In this document: positions 21,990 to 30,690 of the stretch, piece after piece
Position numbering within the stretch: the first letter of the stretch is position 1
Layout: every line of letters starts with the position of its first letter
NCBI RefSeq assembly: GCF_002099425.1
Contig: NW_018343984.1
Location: 16,157,501-16,221,500, forward strand
From: Phascolarctos cinereus
Taxonomy: Eukaryota > Chordata > Mammalia > Diprotodontia > Phascolarctidae
DNA: 64,000 nt
Reading direction: 5' to 3'
Notes under the pieces: model-generated
What the model was told of the DNA's origin: nothing
The model's database searches: none
The model's input: the letters and a program-made list of their open reading frames with translations, nothing else
Position numbers and translations under genes: made by a program

Positions 21990-22500
21990 TTTCAGGGCTG
22001 CTCATCTATCTTTGGTGTCCACCTAGCACTCAGCTTTCCCCTGCAGCTCCAAGAAGCTGTATGTAGCATGTACAGTGGACACCCTAGTAAACCCTCTAGG
22101 ATTCTAGGCAGATGGACTCAATCAGGTTGAGGGTAAACAAGAGTTCTCAAATCCATTGGTGAGTTAGTGGGGTGTCTACCCCAAACATCTGAAGATGTCC
22201 TTCAGTGAAATGGGTAGAAGGGAACAATTCATTCCAATGGTTATGAAAATGGCTTAAACAGGCTCTGTGGAGTGTATAGAGCTTGGTCAGACATTGAAGA
22301 TGCCAAGGTCATCCACTGAGTCTTGAGCCATCTGCATTAGTACCGACTTTTGTCTTGCCACTGACTCTGGAAGAGAAGATGAGGCTGATAACTTTGTGCA
22401 TCTCTGCCTCACTTAAACCCAATTAATGTGTAAGTCAAGATATCACCCCATGATGTCACTGGTCCTCTTTGAAAATGAAGGACAAATGACAGTTTCTATG
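21990..22500 (+). repeat. RTE-type LINE 3' segment
   Basis: Contains CCCTGCAGCTCCAAGAAGCT, GGTTGAGGGTAAACAAGAGT, GTGTCTACCCCAAACATCTG, CTTGGTCAGACATTGAAGAT and the terminal block ATGATGTCACTGGTCCTCTT TGAAAATGAAGGAC. The same terminal block closes the two minus-strand RTE copies at 25.8 kb and 46.2 kb, which ties this 3' UTR-like element to RTE. No coding remains. Confidence 0.65.
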
Positions 22501-22564
22501 AAATGCTGTTGATTTTGTTTTGTTGTTATTGTTTCTCTATTGTGTGTATATGTGCATGTATGCA

Positions 22565-22565
<1 letters not shown>

Positions 22566-22601
<36 letters not shown>
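22566..22601. repeat. (TG)n microsatellite
   Basis: Pure GT dinucleotides, about 17 units, preceded by interrupted TGCATGTATG text. Confidence 0.97.
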
Positions 22602-22603
<2 letters not shown>

Positions 22604-22819
22604 CCTTCAAGGATCCAAACTTTCTCTTAATTGTAAGACTTATCCATATAGAACCTGGAAAGATCTGATGTCCATGGGGCCACTATCCCTGAGAAGTTTT
22701 CCTAAAACCTTTCTGTCTCTCCCTCTTCCTTCCCCCACATAGTTGGGTTGGACTAAAGGTAAAAGCGGGACATGACAGAAACTAAATAAATGCAGACAGT
22801 AATATGTACCTATGTCAAG

Positions 22820-23365
22820 AATTCTACAGAATTACAAACCTAGAATGTGGCCATCTAGTCTACAAGTACGGAGTACTTCGTCATTGAATTGAAAAATGGA
22901 TTTCCTCTGCACAATATTTTTAAAATGCTGTCACTTTAAGATCTCCAACAACAGACAACCCTCTGCCCCCAGAGGAGGACTATTTCACTTTTGGACATAT
23001 CGAATTGCTGGGAAAGTGAGGTAGATAGAGTTCCAGGCCTGAAGTCAGGAGGACTCCTCTTCCTGTGTTCAAAACTGGCCTCAATTACTAGATGTGTGAC
23101 CCTCAGCAAGTCACTTAACTCTGTTTGCCTCAGTTTCCTCATCTGTAAAAATGAACTGGAGAAGGAAATGGCAAACCACTCCAGCCTCTTTGCCAAGAAA
23201 ACCCCAAACGTGGTCATGAAGGGTTAGACACAACTGAAATGACTAAACAATAACAAATTGCTAGGACGTTTTCTCTTACGTTGATCTTCAATCTGTCTCT
23301 TTACAAATTTTACCCATAATGCCTAGTCCTGTCTCCTAGGAATAAATAGAAAAAATAGAATCTCT
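22820..23365 (-). repeat. CR1/L3 LINE 3' end, minus strand, split by MAR1
   Basis: Left part 22820-23013: AATGTGGCCATCTAGTCTAC, CCCAGAGGAGGACTATTTCA, CTTTTGGACATATCGAATTG. Right part 23256-23365: GCTAGGACGTTTTCTCTTAC, TTGATCTTCAATCTGTCTCT, CCTAGTCCTGTCTCCTAG. Joined, this is the reversed CR1/L3 block 'ctgcc..ttcacttttggacagctctaattgttaggaagtttttcctta'. The MAR1 sits exactly in the AATTGTTAGGA motif and duplicates it. Confidence 0.75.
23014..23255 (+). repeat. MAR1 CORE-SINE, full length with target duplication
   Basis: AAGTGAGGTAGATAGAGTTC, AGTCACTTAACTCTGTTTGC, TCAGTTTCCTCATCTGTAAA, AACTGGAGAAGGAAATGGCA, AGCCTCTTTGCCAAGAAAAC and GGGTTAGACACAACTGAAAT then AACAATAACA: every MAR1 module is present. 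AATTGCTGGGA (23003-23013) and AATTGCTAGGA (23256-23266) flank it as an 11-bp duplication with one mismatch. Confidence 0.92.
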
Positions 23366-23374
23366 TTTCAGTCT

Positions 23375-23410
23375 GTCAGTTAAAAAAATTATCAAGCACC
23401 TACTATGCCT
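23375..23410 (-). repeat. Short L2/MIR 3' end
   Basis: ATTATCAAGCACCTACTATG matches the reversed L2 terminus. Only about 35 bp are recognisable. Confidence 0.5.
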
Positions 23411-23924
23411 TTTCTGAAGCGTCTGCCCCTATTCTTTGGTATTCTAACAATTGTAGTCCATAGGCCAATGTAATATTCTAAAATACAAGCTTATATCTAA
23501 GCTGTTATTGAAGGATTATCTCATAGATATAGACCTAAACCTAGATATTCTGACAGAGAAGAATCTGCCTTTTAATCACTTAGGACAGAAAGGACCATTG
23601 TAAGGAGAAAAAAATGGTCATCTTCATTATGGAAATCATTCAGGTACAAGGCACTCCTCTTGACATCTGTACTGATTGCGAGTCAGAAGGAATTTGAAAT
23701 GGTTGTGATGAAACATACTGATGAAGTTGTTATAAGTCAACCTTCCTTCATTGATTTCCTCTTCAGAAGTACTTTCATGCTACCTGAAGCAAAAACCCAA
23801 CTGGAAATAGGCCATTTTCTGAGTGGTCAGTGTATCCTCCATAATCCCTTCCAGCCCTATGATCCTATGAATTACTGAGTACTGGTATGCGTACTCTGCT
23901 CAGCACTGAAAGTAATTATTGTAC
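23411..23924. other. No recognised feature
   Basis: Includes a 72-codon plus frame (23660-23878) with no recognised family. No splice or promoter signal supports it. Confidence 0.35.
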
Positions 23925-24145
23925 CTATATGTAGTTAATTGTGTCTGACTCTTCATGACCACATTTGGGGTTTTCTTGGCAAAGATATTAGAGTGGTTTG
24001 CCAGTTCCTCCTCTAGCTCATTTTATAGATGAGGAAACTAAGGCAAATAGGGTTAAGTGACTTCCCCAGGGTCACACAGGTAGTAAGGATGAGAACTCAT
24101 GAAGATGAGCCTTTCTGATTCCAAGCTGCCCGCCTGCCTCTGTAT
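23925..24145 (-). repeat. MAR1 CORE-SINE, minus strand
   Basis: TTAATTGTGTCTGACTCTTC, TGGGGTTTTCTTGGCAAAGA, GTGGTTTGCCAGTTCCTCCT, CATTTTATAGATGAGGAAAC and CCAGGGTCACACAGGTAGTA are followed by a truncated head. Confidence 0.88.
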
Positions 24146-24369
24146 GGTCTATCATTGTTGGGAGTTGAAATTTTGCTAATGTGATCAACAGGCGGAGGAG
24201 AGGACAGCTGGCTTTACTCCAAAGAATCATTGAACATTCAAGAGTCAAGGAAGCTGCTTTGCAGTGCAGTCCACCAGTTCAACACCTACTATCCTTCACG
24301 TTGTTGACGATCAAGGGTAAATATGAGACTTCTCTTGTCCTTGAAGAGCTTCTGCCTTTTTCTGTCTTC

Positions 24370-24425
24370 CCAGAGCATAACAAAGTGTTGGCACATAGTA
24401 GGCACTCAATAAATGTTTATTGACT
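24370..24425 (+). repeat. L2 3' terminus
   Basis: TGTTGGCACATAGTAGGCAC then TCAATAAATGTTTATTGACT is the L2 3' end in sense orientation. The upstream 220 bp are not recognisable. Confidence 0.7.
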
Positions 24426-24744
24426 GCTTATTGGAGGGATTTCAAGCTTTAGATTTATAATTTATGAATCAAGGTAAATACTAAGTTGTTCAGAGTAATT
24501 TCAAAAAGAAGAGAGCTGTGTCTGGAAGGAAACTAGTAAATGCTTGTTGATAATTAATTAGCCTATCCATGTCAGCACCTTGCATGTAGACGCCAGTATA
24601 TGGGAAGGAAGGTTTGCTATAAAGAGAGGCCAATTGTGTCAGAAACTAGAGCCCTAGTTTTCAAATATTTTTGGGGGATTGAGCCCTTCAGTTTAAACAA
24701 AACTTTGGTAAACTCTTGTAGCTGAATTCTCTAAAATTATTTTT
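24426..24744. other. No recognised feature
   Basis: AT-rich sequence with no recognisable signal. Confidence 0.3.
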
Positions 24745-25275
24745 AATGCCAAATATCAAATAACAGAAGACATTAAACCACCTGGGAGTGGTTGAAGGAT
24801 CTTTGCATGTGCCCAGTTATTTACATGGTGTTTCCACTATTGAAATATTAATTCTACTACTAGGTCTATTTCCAAAGATTATTAGGGAAAAAGGAAAGGA
24901 ACCTATATGTTTTAAAATCTTTATAAAAGCTCTCTTTGTGGTGGTAAAGAACTGGAAATTGCAAGGATGCCCATCAATTGGGGAATAACTGAACAAGTTG
25001 TAGTATATGATTGTGATGGAATACTACTGTGTTATAAGAAATGATGAGCTCAATGATCTTAGAAAAACATGGAAAGACTTGCATGAAATAATGAAGAACA
25101 AAATGAGAATAACCAAGAAAGCACTGTATACAGTAACAGTAATATTGTTTTAAGAATGACTTTGAGAAAATAAGTTGATTTGTCTATTACAAACACTCAA
25201 ATTAACCATAAAGGACATAAGAAGAAAGATGCTATCTGCATCCAGAGAAAAAGCAAAAATAGAGGCATATGTGGA
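24745..25275 (+). repeat. L1 LINE 3' UTR, marsupial type
   Basis: CTCTCTTTGTGGTGGTAAAG, AACTGGAAATTGCAAGGATG, CCCATCAATTGGGGAATAAC, TGGAATACTACTGTGTTATA, AGAAATGATGAGCTCAATGA and AAACATGGAAAGACTTGCAT match the marsupial L1 3' region, the counterpart of the eutherian L1 block 'gcccatcaatgatagactgg'. 5' truncated and missing the poly-A end; decayed. Confidence 0.8.
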
Positions 25276-25724
25276 ATAATTTTATACACATACACCCGCA
25301 CACTGTTAAGAATTCCTCAGGACAAGGCAAGAACATGTTTTGTCTGGCTGGAAAGCTCAATGTGAAGTCAAGTAAGAGGGCAAGAATGAAAAAGCTAGGA
25401 ATTTTTTGGTCTGAAGATCTAAGGTAGTCACTCACAGGTCTATAAGCCAGCATCCAGGAGCAAAAACTTGGGAGGTCTGGTTATCTTATAAAATAGAGTA
25501 GCTCAGACCTACCTGTTTAGCCCCAAGTCACCCGACCAACCCTTAGAGAATGTAAGTGGTCGTTTCTGATCTCTTATCCAGCTCTTTTTGATAAGGACTT
25601 CTGAAAGGAATTATATTTTTTATTCATTAATTCATTCATTTATCTATTTAGTTAATTAGATCTATGTTTTTACCTTTTGTAGATTTCATTTTTATATCAC
25701 CTTATGAATGTGATTTAAGAGAGA
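25276..25724. other. No recognised feature
   Basis: No repeat or gene recognised. Contains an AT-rich ATTCATTAATTCATTCATT stretch near 25621-25640. Confidence 0.3.
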
Positions 25725-26345
25725 ATGCTTCTGGAAGCGAAACATGGGTTCAGGTCTTTTGGGTAACACTTCCTGTTGGCTGTTGCTCTCAAAGAGGACC
25801 GAAGTGACATCACTATGTTAGAGTCAAGGTACAATGCATCCAACTGCGCCTGACAAGACCAGTATAAGTTTGGGATGCTCTACTGCAGGTTGGGCACAAA
25901 TACTCCATGTGAACATTGGGAGTGGATTCTCTAAATTTGTTCATCTCGTTTCTTTTGAGCTATTTCAATTCTGCTTTGCTCACAGAGAGCAGCTTCTTTT
26001 CTGATGAGGGCATGCCATGCTGGGTATGCCCATCCTGGGCCAGTATCTCTCATGTCACACAATCAATTCCAAAGTTCTTCTAAGAGGCCTTGGGAGTGTC
26101 CTTGTTTGCTTTTTCTGACCACCATGTGAGCCCTTGCTCCCAATGAGTTCTACTACATTGGTCAAATCATGTGGCCTTGATGGTGCTCAGTCACTTAATT
26201 TCTCTGAGGCTCAGTCTCTTCATTTGTAAATTATGGACAATGACATTGTATCTGACAGGGTTGTTGAGAGGCTCAAATACATGCAAAATACTTGGCAAAC
26301 TTTAAAGCACTATATAAATGTCAGTTATTCATGTTATTATTAATA
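25725..26345 (+). repeat. MIR split by an RTE insertion
   Basis: Left part 25725-25780 (AAACATGGGTTCAGGTCTTT and GGGTAACACTTCC) and right part about 26166-26345 (CATGTGGCCTTGATGGTGCT, AGTCACTTAATTTCTCTGAG, GGCTCAGTCTCTTCATTTGT, TTGGCAAACTTTAAAGCACT, ATATAAATGTCAGTTATTC) are collinear in one MIR. Almost no MIR sequence is lost between them. Confidence 0.7.
25783..26165 (-). repeat. RTE LINE 3' segment, minus strand
   Basis: CTCTCAAAGAGGACCGAAGT, GACATCACTATGTTAGAGTC, GTTGGGCACAAATACTCCAT, TTTCTTTTGAGCTATTTCAA, GCTGGGTATGCCCATCCTGG and ATCAATTCCAAAGTTCTTCT align line by line with 46.23-46.75 kb, which runs into an RTE reverse transcriptase. This copy lacks the SINE found inside the 46-kb copy, so it serves as the empty-site paralogue. 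Confidence 0.8.
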
Positions 26346-26920
26346 TTAAGTAGAAGTTATTCAAAGCAGCTTATTAGAAATATCAGTGTTCCCCTAATGA
26401 CCACTAAGCTATAGTCAATAATCCATATACTTTTCTTAGGGTCCCTTTAAGGAAATAAAGCAAGATAGATTTCAACTTGAATGGCCCCTTGCTGATGTTA
26501 GCCTTACCATAAATATCTGAATCACTTCTCTGCTTCAGCCATTCATAAGTCTCAGGACACTAGATATAATAATATCTAGGCTGGAACAATTACCATTTCT
26601 CATGAATAAAAAATTTTGCCAAAAATTTCTTAGTTCCACCCAGCCCCCCCCCCAGCCCCATATCTAGTCAGTTACCACGACAAGTTTCTTTAATTCTTTC
26701 CAGGTAACTCTACACTTTACCCATCAGCAGATATGGTCAGTTTCCATCCTGGGAATAGCATTTCCCACCCAGGATAAATGGATCACCCGAAATCTCATTA
26801 TCATGCTGATTGACTCAGTTTTTGACACTCAATACCGCAGCTCACTCTTCTCTCTGCTTGGAAGGTAGAGCACTAAACTCCTTCCCAAAACTTTCTCTCA
26901 TGGAAGGTTGGGATGTTTTG
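26346..26920. other. No recognised feature
   Basis: Contains a C-run (about 26644-26653). No repeat family recognised. Confidence 0.3.
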
Positions 26921-26921
26921 C

Positions 26922-27178
26922 AGTCGTTGTTTAGTAGTTTCAGTCCTGTCTGACTCTCAATGACCCCATTTGTGGTTTTCTTAGGCAAAGATACTGGAGT
27001 GGTTTGCCATTTCCTTCTCCAGCTCATTTTACAGATGAGGAAACTGAGGCAGTCAGGGTGAAGTGACTTGTCCAGGGTCACACAACTAGTAAGTGTCTGA
27101 GGCTAGATTTGAACTCAGGAAGATGACTCTTCTTGACTCTAGACCTGGTGCTCTATCTACTGCGCCAGTTAGCTACCC
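26922..27178 (-). repeat. MAR1 CORE-SINE, minus strand, full length
   Basis: GTCGTTGTTTAGTAGTTTCA, GTTTTCTTAGGCAAAGATAC, TGGAGTGGTTTGCCATTTCC, GCTCATTTTACAGATGAGGA, GTCCAGGGTCACACAACTAG and GTGCTCTATCTACTGCGCCA: all modules present and well kept. GTTGGGATGTT (26907-26917) and GCTGGGTTGTT (27179-27189) are a probable target duplication. Confidence 0.92.
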
Positions 27179-27244
27179 GCTGGGTTGTTAACTTTCCAAG
27201 TAACTCTACAGAACATCATGGTCACTGGCTGAATACCCTTTCTT

Positions 27245-27434
27245 TTCCCCATTTTCAGCCTCCTTTTATGTGTTGTCTGTTCCCATTAGATTGTGAACTT
27301 TTTGAGGGAAGCGATTTTTTTGTTCTTTTTTTCTTCCTTTAAAAAAATATTTTATTTTATTGTGCTCCCAGTCCTTAGCACCATGCCTGGCACATAACAG
27401 GCACTTAATATATGCGTATTGAATTGAATCAAAA
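27245..27434 (+). repeat. L2 3' UTR
   Basis: TTCCCATTAGATTGTGAACT, TTTTGAGGGAAGCGATTTTT, CAGTCCTTAGCACCATGCCT and GGCACATAACAGGCACTTAA then TATATGCGTATTGAATTGAA are the classic L2 3' end in sense orientation. Confidence 0.85.
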
Positions 27435-27445
27435 TTCTACTCCTG

Positions 27446-27691
27446 GGGCAGCTTGGTGGTGCAGTGAAAAGAGCACAGACCCTGGAGTCCGGAAGACCTG
27501 AGTTCAAATCCAGCCTCACACACATAACACTTCCTAGCTGTGTGACTCTGGGCAAGTCATTTAACTCCAATTTCCTTGCAAAAAAAGAAAAGAAAAGAAA
27601 AGAAAAGAAAAGAAAAGAAAAGAAAAGAAAAGAAAAGAAAAGAAAAGAAAAGAAAAGAAAAGAAAAGAAAAGAAAAGAAAAGAAAAGAAAT
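27446..27691 (+). repeat. WSINE1-like tRNA-SINE with expanded (AAAAG)n tail
   Basis: The SINE body (27446-27578: GGGGCAGCTTGGTGGTGCAG, CCTGGAGTCCGGAAGACCTG, TGTGACTCTGGGCAAGTCAT) ends at a GCAAAAAAAG junction. Its A tail is replaced by about 110 bp of perfect AAAAG pentamers. TTCTACTCCTG (27435-27445) and TTCTCCTCCTG (27692-27702) are an 11-bp target duplication with one mismatch. The Lys/Arg and Phe/Leu frames across the tail are artefacts. Confidence 0.93.
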
Positions 27692-27702
27692 TTCTCCTCC
27701 TG

Positions 27703-28800
27703 AGACAATATTGGAAATCTTGTCCTCTTTCCACTTAAGCAGCTACCACCTTAGCCTAGGTCCTCATCACCTCTCACCTGAATTACTGCAGTAACCTTCT
27801 AACTAGTCTTCTCCATCGATTTTCTACACAATTGCCTAAATAATCTTCATAAAAATCATGTCTGCCTGTGACACTCCTCTGCTTAAGATACTTTAGGGGC
27901 TACCTGTTGCCTCTAGAAGAAAACAGGATCTCCTCTGATCGCCATGTGAAGCCCTGCAGAGTCTGGCAGTAGGCAAACTTTTTAGATTTCTTTCATACCA
28001 CTCTTCATATACCCACCATTCTAGCCAAATCAGCTTACTTGTTATTCCCACAACTGGAATTCCATCTCTGCTTTTGCTCATAGGCTATTGGCCATGTCTA
28101 GAGTGTACTTCCTGCTCACCCTTACTGCTTAGAATCCATAGTCTCATTCAAGGTAAATTTCAGAAAAAAAAAACCCAAAAAACCAAACTACAAAGACTTA
28201 CATGAACTGATGTTGAGTGAAATGAGCAGAACCAGTAACATTGTGCAATGCCCAACTTTGATAGACTTAGCTCTTTTCAGCAATACAATGATCCAAGACA
28301 ATTCCAAAAGACTCATGATGGAAAATTCTATCTACATCCAGAGAAAGAACTGTGGGGTACGAATGCACATCAAAGCACACCATTTTTTTTCCTTCTAGTG
28401 CTTTTTCCCTTTTGCTCTGGTTCTTCTTTCACAGCATGACTAATGTGGAAGTACGTTTAATATGATTGTACATATATAGCCTATAACAGATTGTATGCCA
28501 ACTTGGGGAGGGAGGAGGGGAAGGGGGGCAATATTCAGAACTCAAAATCTTATAAAAGTGAATGTTGAAAGCTAAAAATTAATCAATTAAAAGAAGGCTC
28601 AGATCAGGAATCAGCTTTCATGGAGGAAATTTTCCTGATTTTCTGAGTTTTTAATGTGCTTATCCTCTTCAATTTATCTTGTATTTTTATTTCTCAATTT
28701 ATATGTGATATCTCCCAGGAGAACATAAGCTTCCTCAGGGCAGGCACGGTTTTACATTTTCTGTCTGAATCCCTAGGACCTAACATAGTACAAACAGTTA
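27703..28800 (+). repeat. L2 LINE 3' part, split by an L1
   Basis: 27703-28163 reads TCACCTGAATTACTGCAGTA, CCTTCTAACTAGTCTTCTCC, TAAATAATCTTCATAAAAAT, GGGGCTACCTGTTGCCTCTA and CTTACTGCTTAGAATCCATA (end of ORF2). 28608-28800 resumes with GAAATTTTCCTGATTTTCTG, AAGCTTCCTCAGGGCAGGCA and AACATAGTACAAACAG (3' UTR). An L1 end of about 430 bp lies between. No frame survives. Confidence 0.82.
28164..28592 (+). repeat. L1 LINE 3' end, marsupial type, inside L2
   Basis: AAGACTTACATGAACTGATG, TTGAGTGAAATGAGCAGAAC, AATGATCCAAGACAATTCCA, ATCCAGAGAAAGAACTGTGG, CTTTCACAGCATGACTAATG and CTTGGGGAGGGAGGAGGGGA match the terminal part of the marsupial L1 3' UTR, including its G-rich tract. Degenerate repeats CAAGGTAAATTTCAG (28149) and GAAGGCTCAGATCAG (28593) may be the target duplication. 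Confidence 0.82.
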
Positions 28801-28837
28801 TTTCTTTATGTAAATCTGCACTATACAAATTAGACAC

Positions 28838-29825
28838 CACTTAAAGAATTCTGAAAGGTATGGGACGATGTAACAGAAATGTGTATGAAGAGAGTTTGGA
28901 AAAAACAAAACTGTGCCTGCAGTTCTTTCCTGATTTTTGTGCATTTGACAAAGATAGAGTACTTGAAAAAGTGCGTATGGAGATTGTAAAACCAGCATAA
29001 GAAGTGGAGCTAGAAGTGGATGGGAAGGGTGTGGAGGAGTTGATTGAGTTTCATGGAGAAGAATCATTGACTGAGGTTCTGATTGAGTCATTAGCTGTAA
29101 AGATTACAGAAGAAGAAAGGGAAATTTCAGAACCCAAGGTCAAACCAAAAAGGTTCACAATGAAACAGTTGACAAAACGTTTCATCATTTGAGTGAATTT
29201 TTTTTCTTGTATTGAAAAGATCTGGAGCCAGCGCATCTAGGTGGTGCAGTGGATAGAGCACCAGTCCTGGAGTCAGGAGGACCTGAGTTCAAATCTGGCC
29301 TCAGGCACATGATACTTACTAGCTGTGTGACCCTAGGCAAGTCACTTACTCCTTGATTGCCTCACCTCAAAAAAAAAGATGGATCCAAATACTTCAAGAT
29401 TTTTAGAGGTTCAAAGATAGTATTGCTTGCTACAGTCTGATATATCAAGAAAAAAAAGACCCACTGTATAAACATCTCTCAGTAGCTTCATTAAAAAAAG
29501 TTGTGCAGCCAAACACCAGTGATAAAGGGTAGGCATAATGGGTAAGGAAGGGGCAACATAGTGCACATTTTTGTTAACATTACTGTACAGTATTGTACAT
29601 ATTTTATCACTAGCTTTACTTTTCAATTCATATCCTGTTTATTATCATATTTAATATGTCTGCATTTTAGCACATTTATGACTTGTGTAAAGATATTTTT
29701 GTGTATGACTTTGTTATATAGGTTCAATGAAGTGGGGGTGTGTAGAAGCAAATTCTCGTTACTTAAAAATCACTTTACACAGAGGTCAGCAGAATGGTCC
29801 ACTTATGCAAAGTGATAACAGTCTG
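28838..29825 (+). mobile_element. Tigger (pogo-type) DNA transposon, transposase 3' part
   Basis: Translation from 28843 gives KEF.KVWDDVTEMCMKRVWKK, which matches the Tigger transposase block 'lkeFWK..AWddVt...mngvWKK' with an in-frame stop and an internal deletion after EFWK. The frame 29004-29192 (GVEELIEFHGEESLTEVLI ... FTMKQLTKRFII) matches the Tigger C-terminal 'dveELLesHgEeLtneDLie...ftlk.l...f'. After a SINE the frame resumes near 29390. The 3' UTR (CTGTACAGTATTGTACATAT) also looks like Tigger. Dead: stops, internal deletion and a SINE; no terminal inverted repeat could be fixed. Confidence 0.78.
29225..29382 (+). repeat. WSINE1-like tRNA-SINE inside Tigger
   Basis: GCGCATCTAGGTGGTGCAGT, GGATAGAGCACCAGTCCTGG, AGTCAGGAGGACCTGAGTTC, TAGCTGTGTGACCCTAGGCA and CTTGATTGCCTCACC then an A run. 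AAAAGATCTGGA before and AAAAGATGGATCC after suggest a short imperfect target duplication. The transposase text reads SCIEKDLE-like before and MDPNTSRF after. Confidence 0.92.
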
Positions 29826-29872
29826 TACCTTGTATATAGCAGACATCTAACAAATGCTTGTTGAATTAAATT
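29826..29872 (+). repeat. L2 3' terminus
   Basis: GTATATAGCAGACATCTAAC then AAATGCTTGTTGAATT matches the L2 terminus in sense orientation. Confidence 0.6.
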
Positions 29873-30049
29873 ACTACCAGTAGGACAATATGAGAATGAG
29901 ACAGAATAGAAGGTAAGAGAACAATGGTGTCAGAGAGAAAGTTAAGATTTTTCAGTCTTCTAACATTAAACCTACCATTGACATCTTTGAGTCCAGTCCC
30001 TTCTGTGTGACCCTTCACTAAGAAGAAGAGATAGCCTTGTGGCATAACT

Positions 30050-30306
30050 TGGGGCCAGCTAAGTGGCATGGCTCATAGAATGCTGGACTTGGAGTCAGGA
30101 AGACTTGAGTTCAAAACCTGCCTCCTACACTTACCGGTTGTGTGATCCTGGGCAAATCACTTAATCTCTCTAACCTGGTTTCTTCATCTATAAAATCGGG
30201 TTAAAATGGCACCTACTTCCCAGGATTATTGTGAAAATAAAATGAGATAGCATATATTATCACTTTGCAGACCTTAAAGCACAATAGGAATGCTACTATT
30301 GTTATT
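30050..30306 (+). repeat. MIR, full length
   Basis: GGGGCCAGCTAAGTGGCATG, GGAGTCAGGAAGACTTGAGT, TGTGTGATCCTGGGCAAATC, TTCTTCATCTATAAAATCGG, TGGCACCTACTTCCCAGGAT and ACTTTGCAGACCTTAAAGCA then CTATTGTTATTA. Confidence 0.88.
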
Positions 30307-30504
30307 AAATATGTTTCCCACTGGCCTAGAGTAGTTCCTAAAATTCCCACTAATCCTTCTTTTAGAATAAAGGATCAAAGGAGCTTGTGGAGATACAAAT
30401 GTATTTTCTGAGATGGAAAATATACACTTTACATATATTAGATTATCTTCTGTCACCTAGCAAGGTCTAAAAAAGGGAATGGATCAGAAGAAAACTAAAA
30501 CATG

Positions 30505-30690
30505 ATGGAAGAAGAGGAGAGAGAGAGAAAAAAAACTATGTCTATGATGCTAAAGTGAAAGATAATGGGAATTTCTTGGGGGCAGTATAAGGACACTAGG
30601 ACTCAGGGAATTGAGAGGAGGGATGAGAGAGACAGAGACAGAGAGAGACAGAGAGAGACAGAGAGAGAGGGGAGAGAGAGAGAGAAATAC
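30505..30690. repeat. Purine-rich tract with (GAGACA)n units
   Basis: Two purine-rich patches: 30508-30535 (GAGAGAGAGAAAAAAA) and 30620-30686, where GAGAGACAGAGACAGAGAG units repeat. Confidence 0.85.

Noticed and set aside
23660-23878. 72-codon plus frame
   Set aside because: No recognised family and no context; chance-length frame.
27352-27794. Lys-Arg-Glu and Phe-Leu-Ser frames
   Set aside because: Product of the AAAAG pentamer array at a SINE tail.
29004-29192. 62-residue acidic plus frame as a small host gene
   Set aside because: Matches the C-terminal part of Tigger transposase and is flanked by more Tigger sequence.
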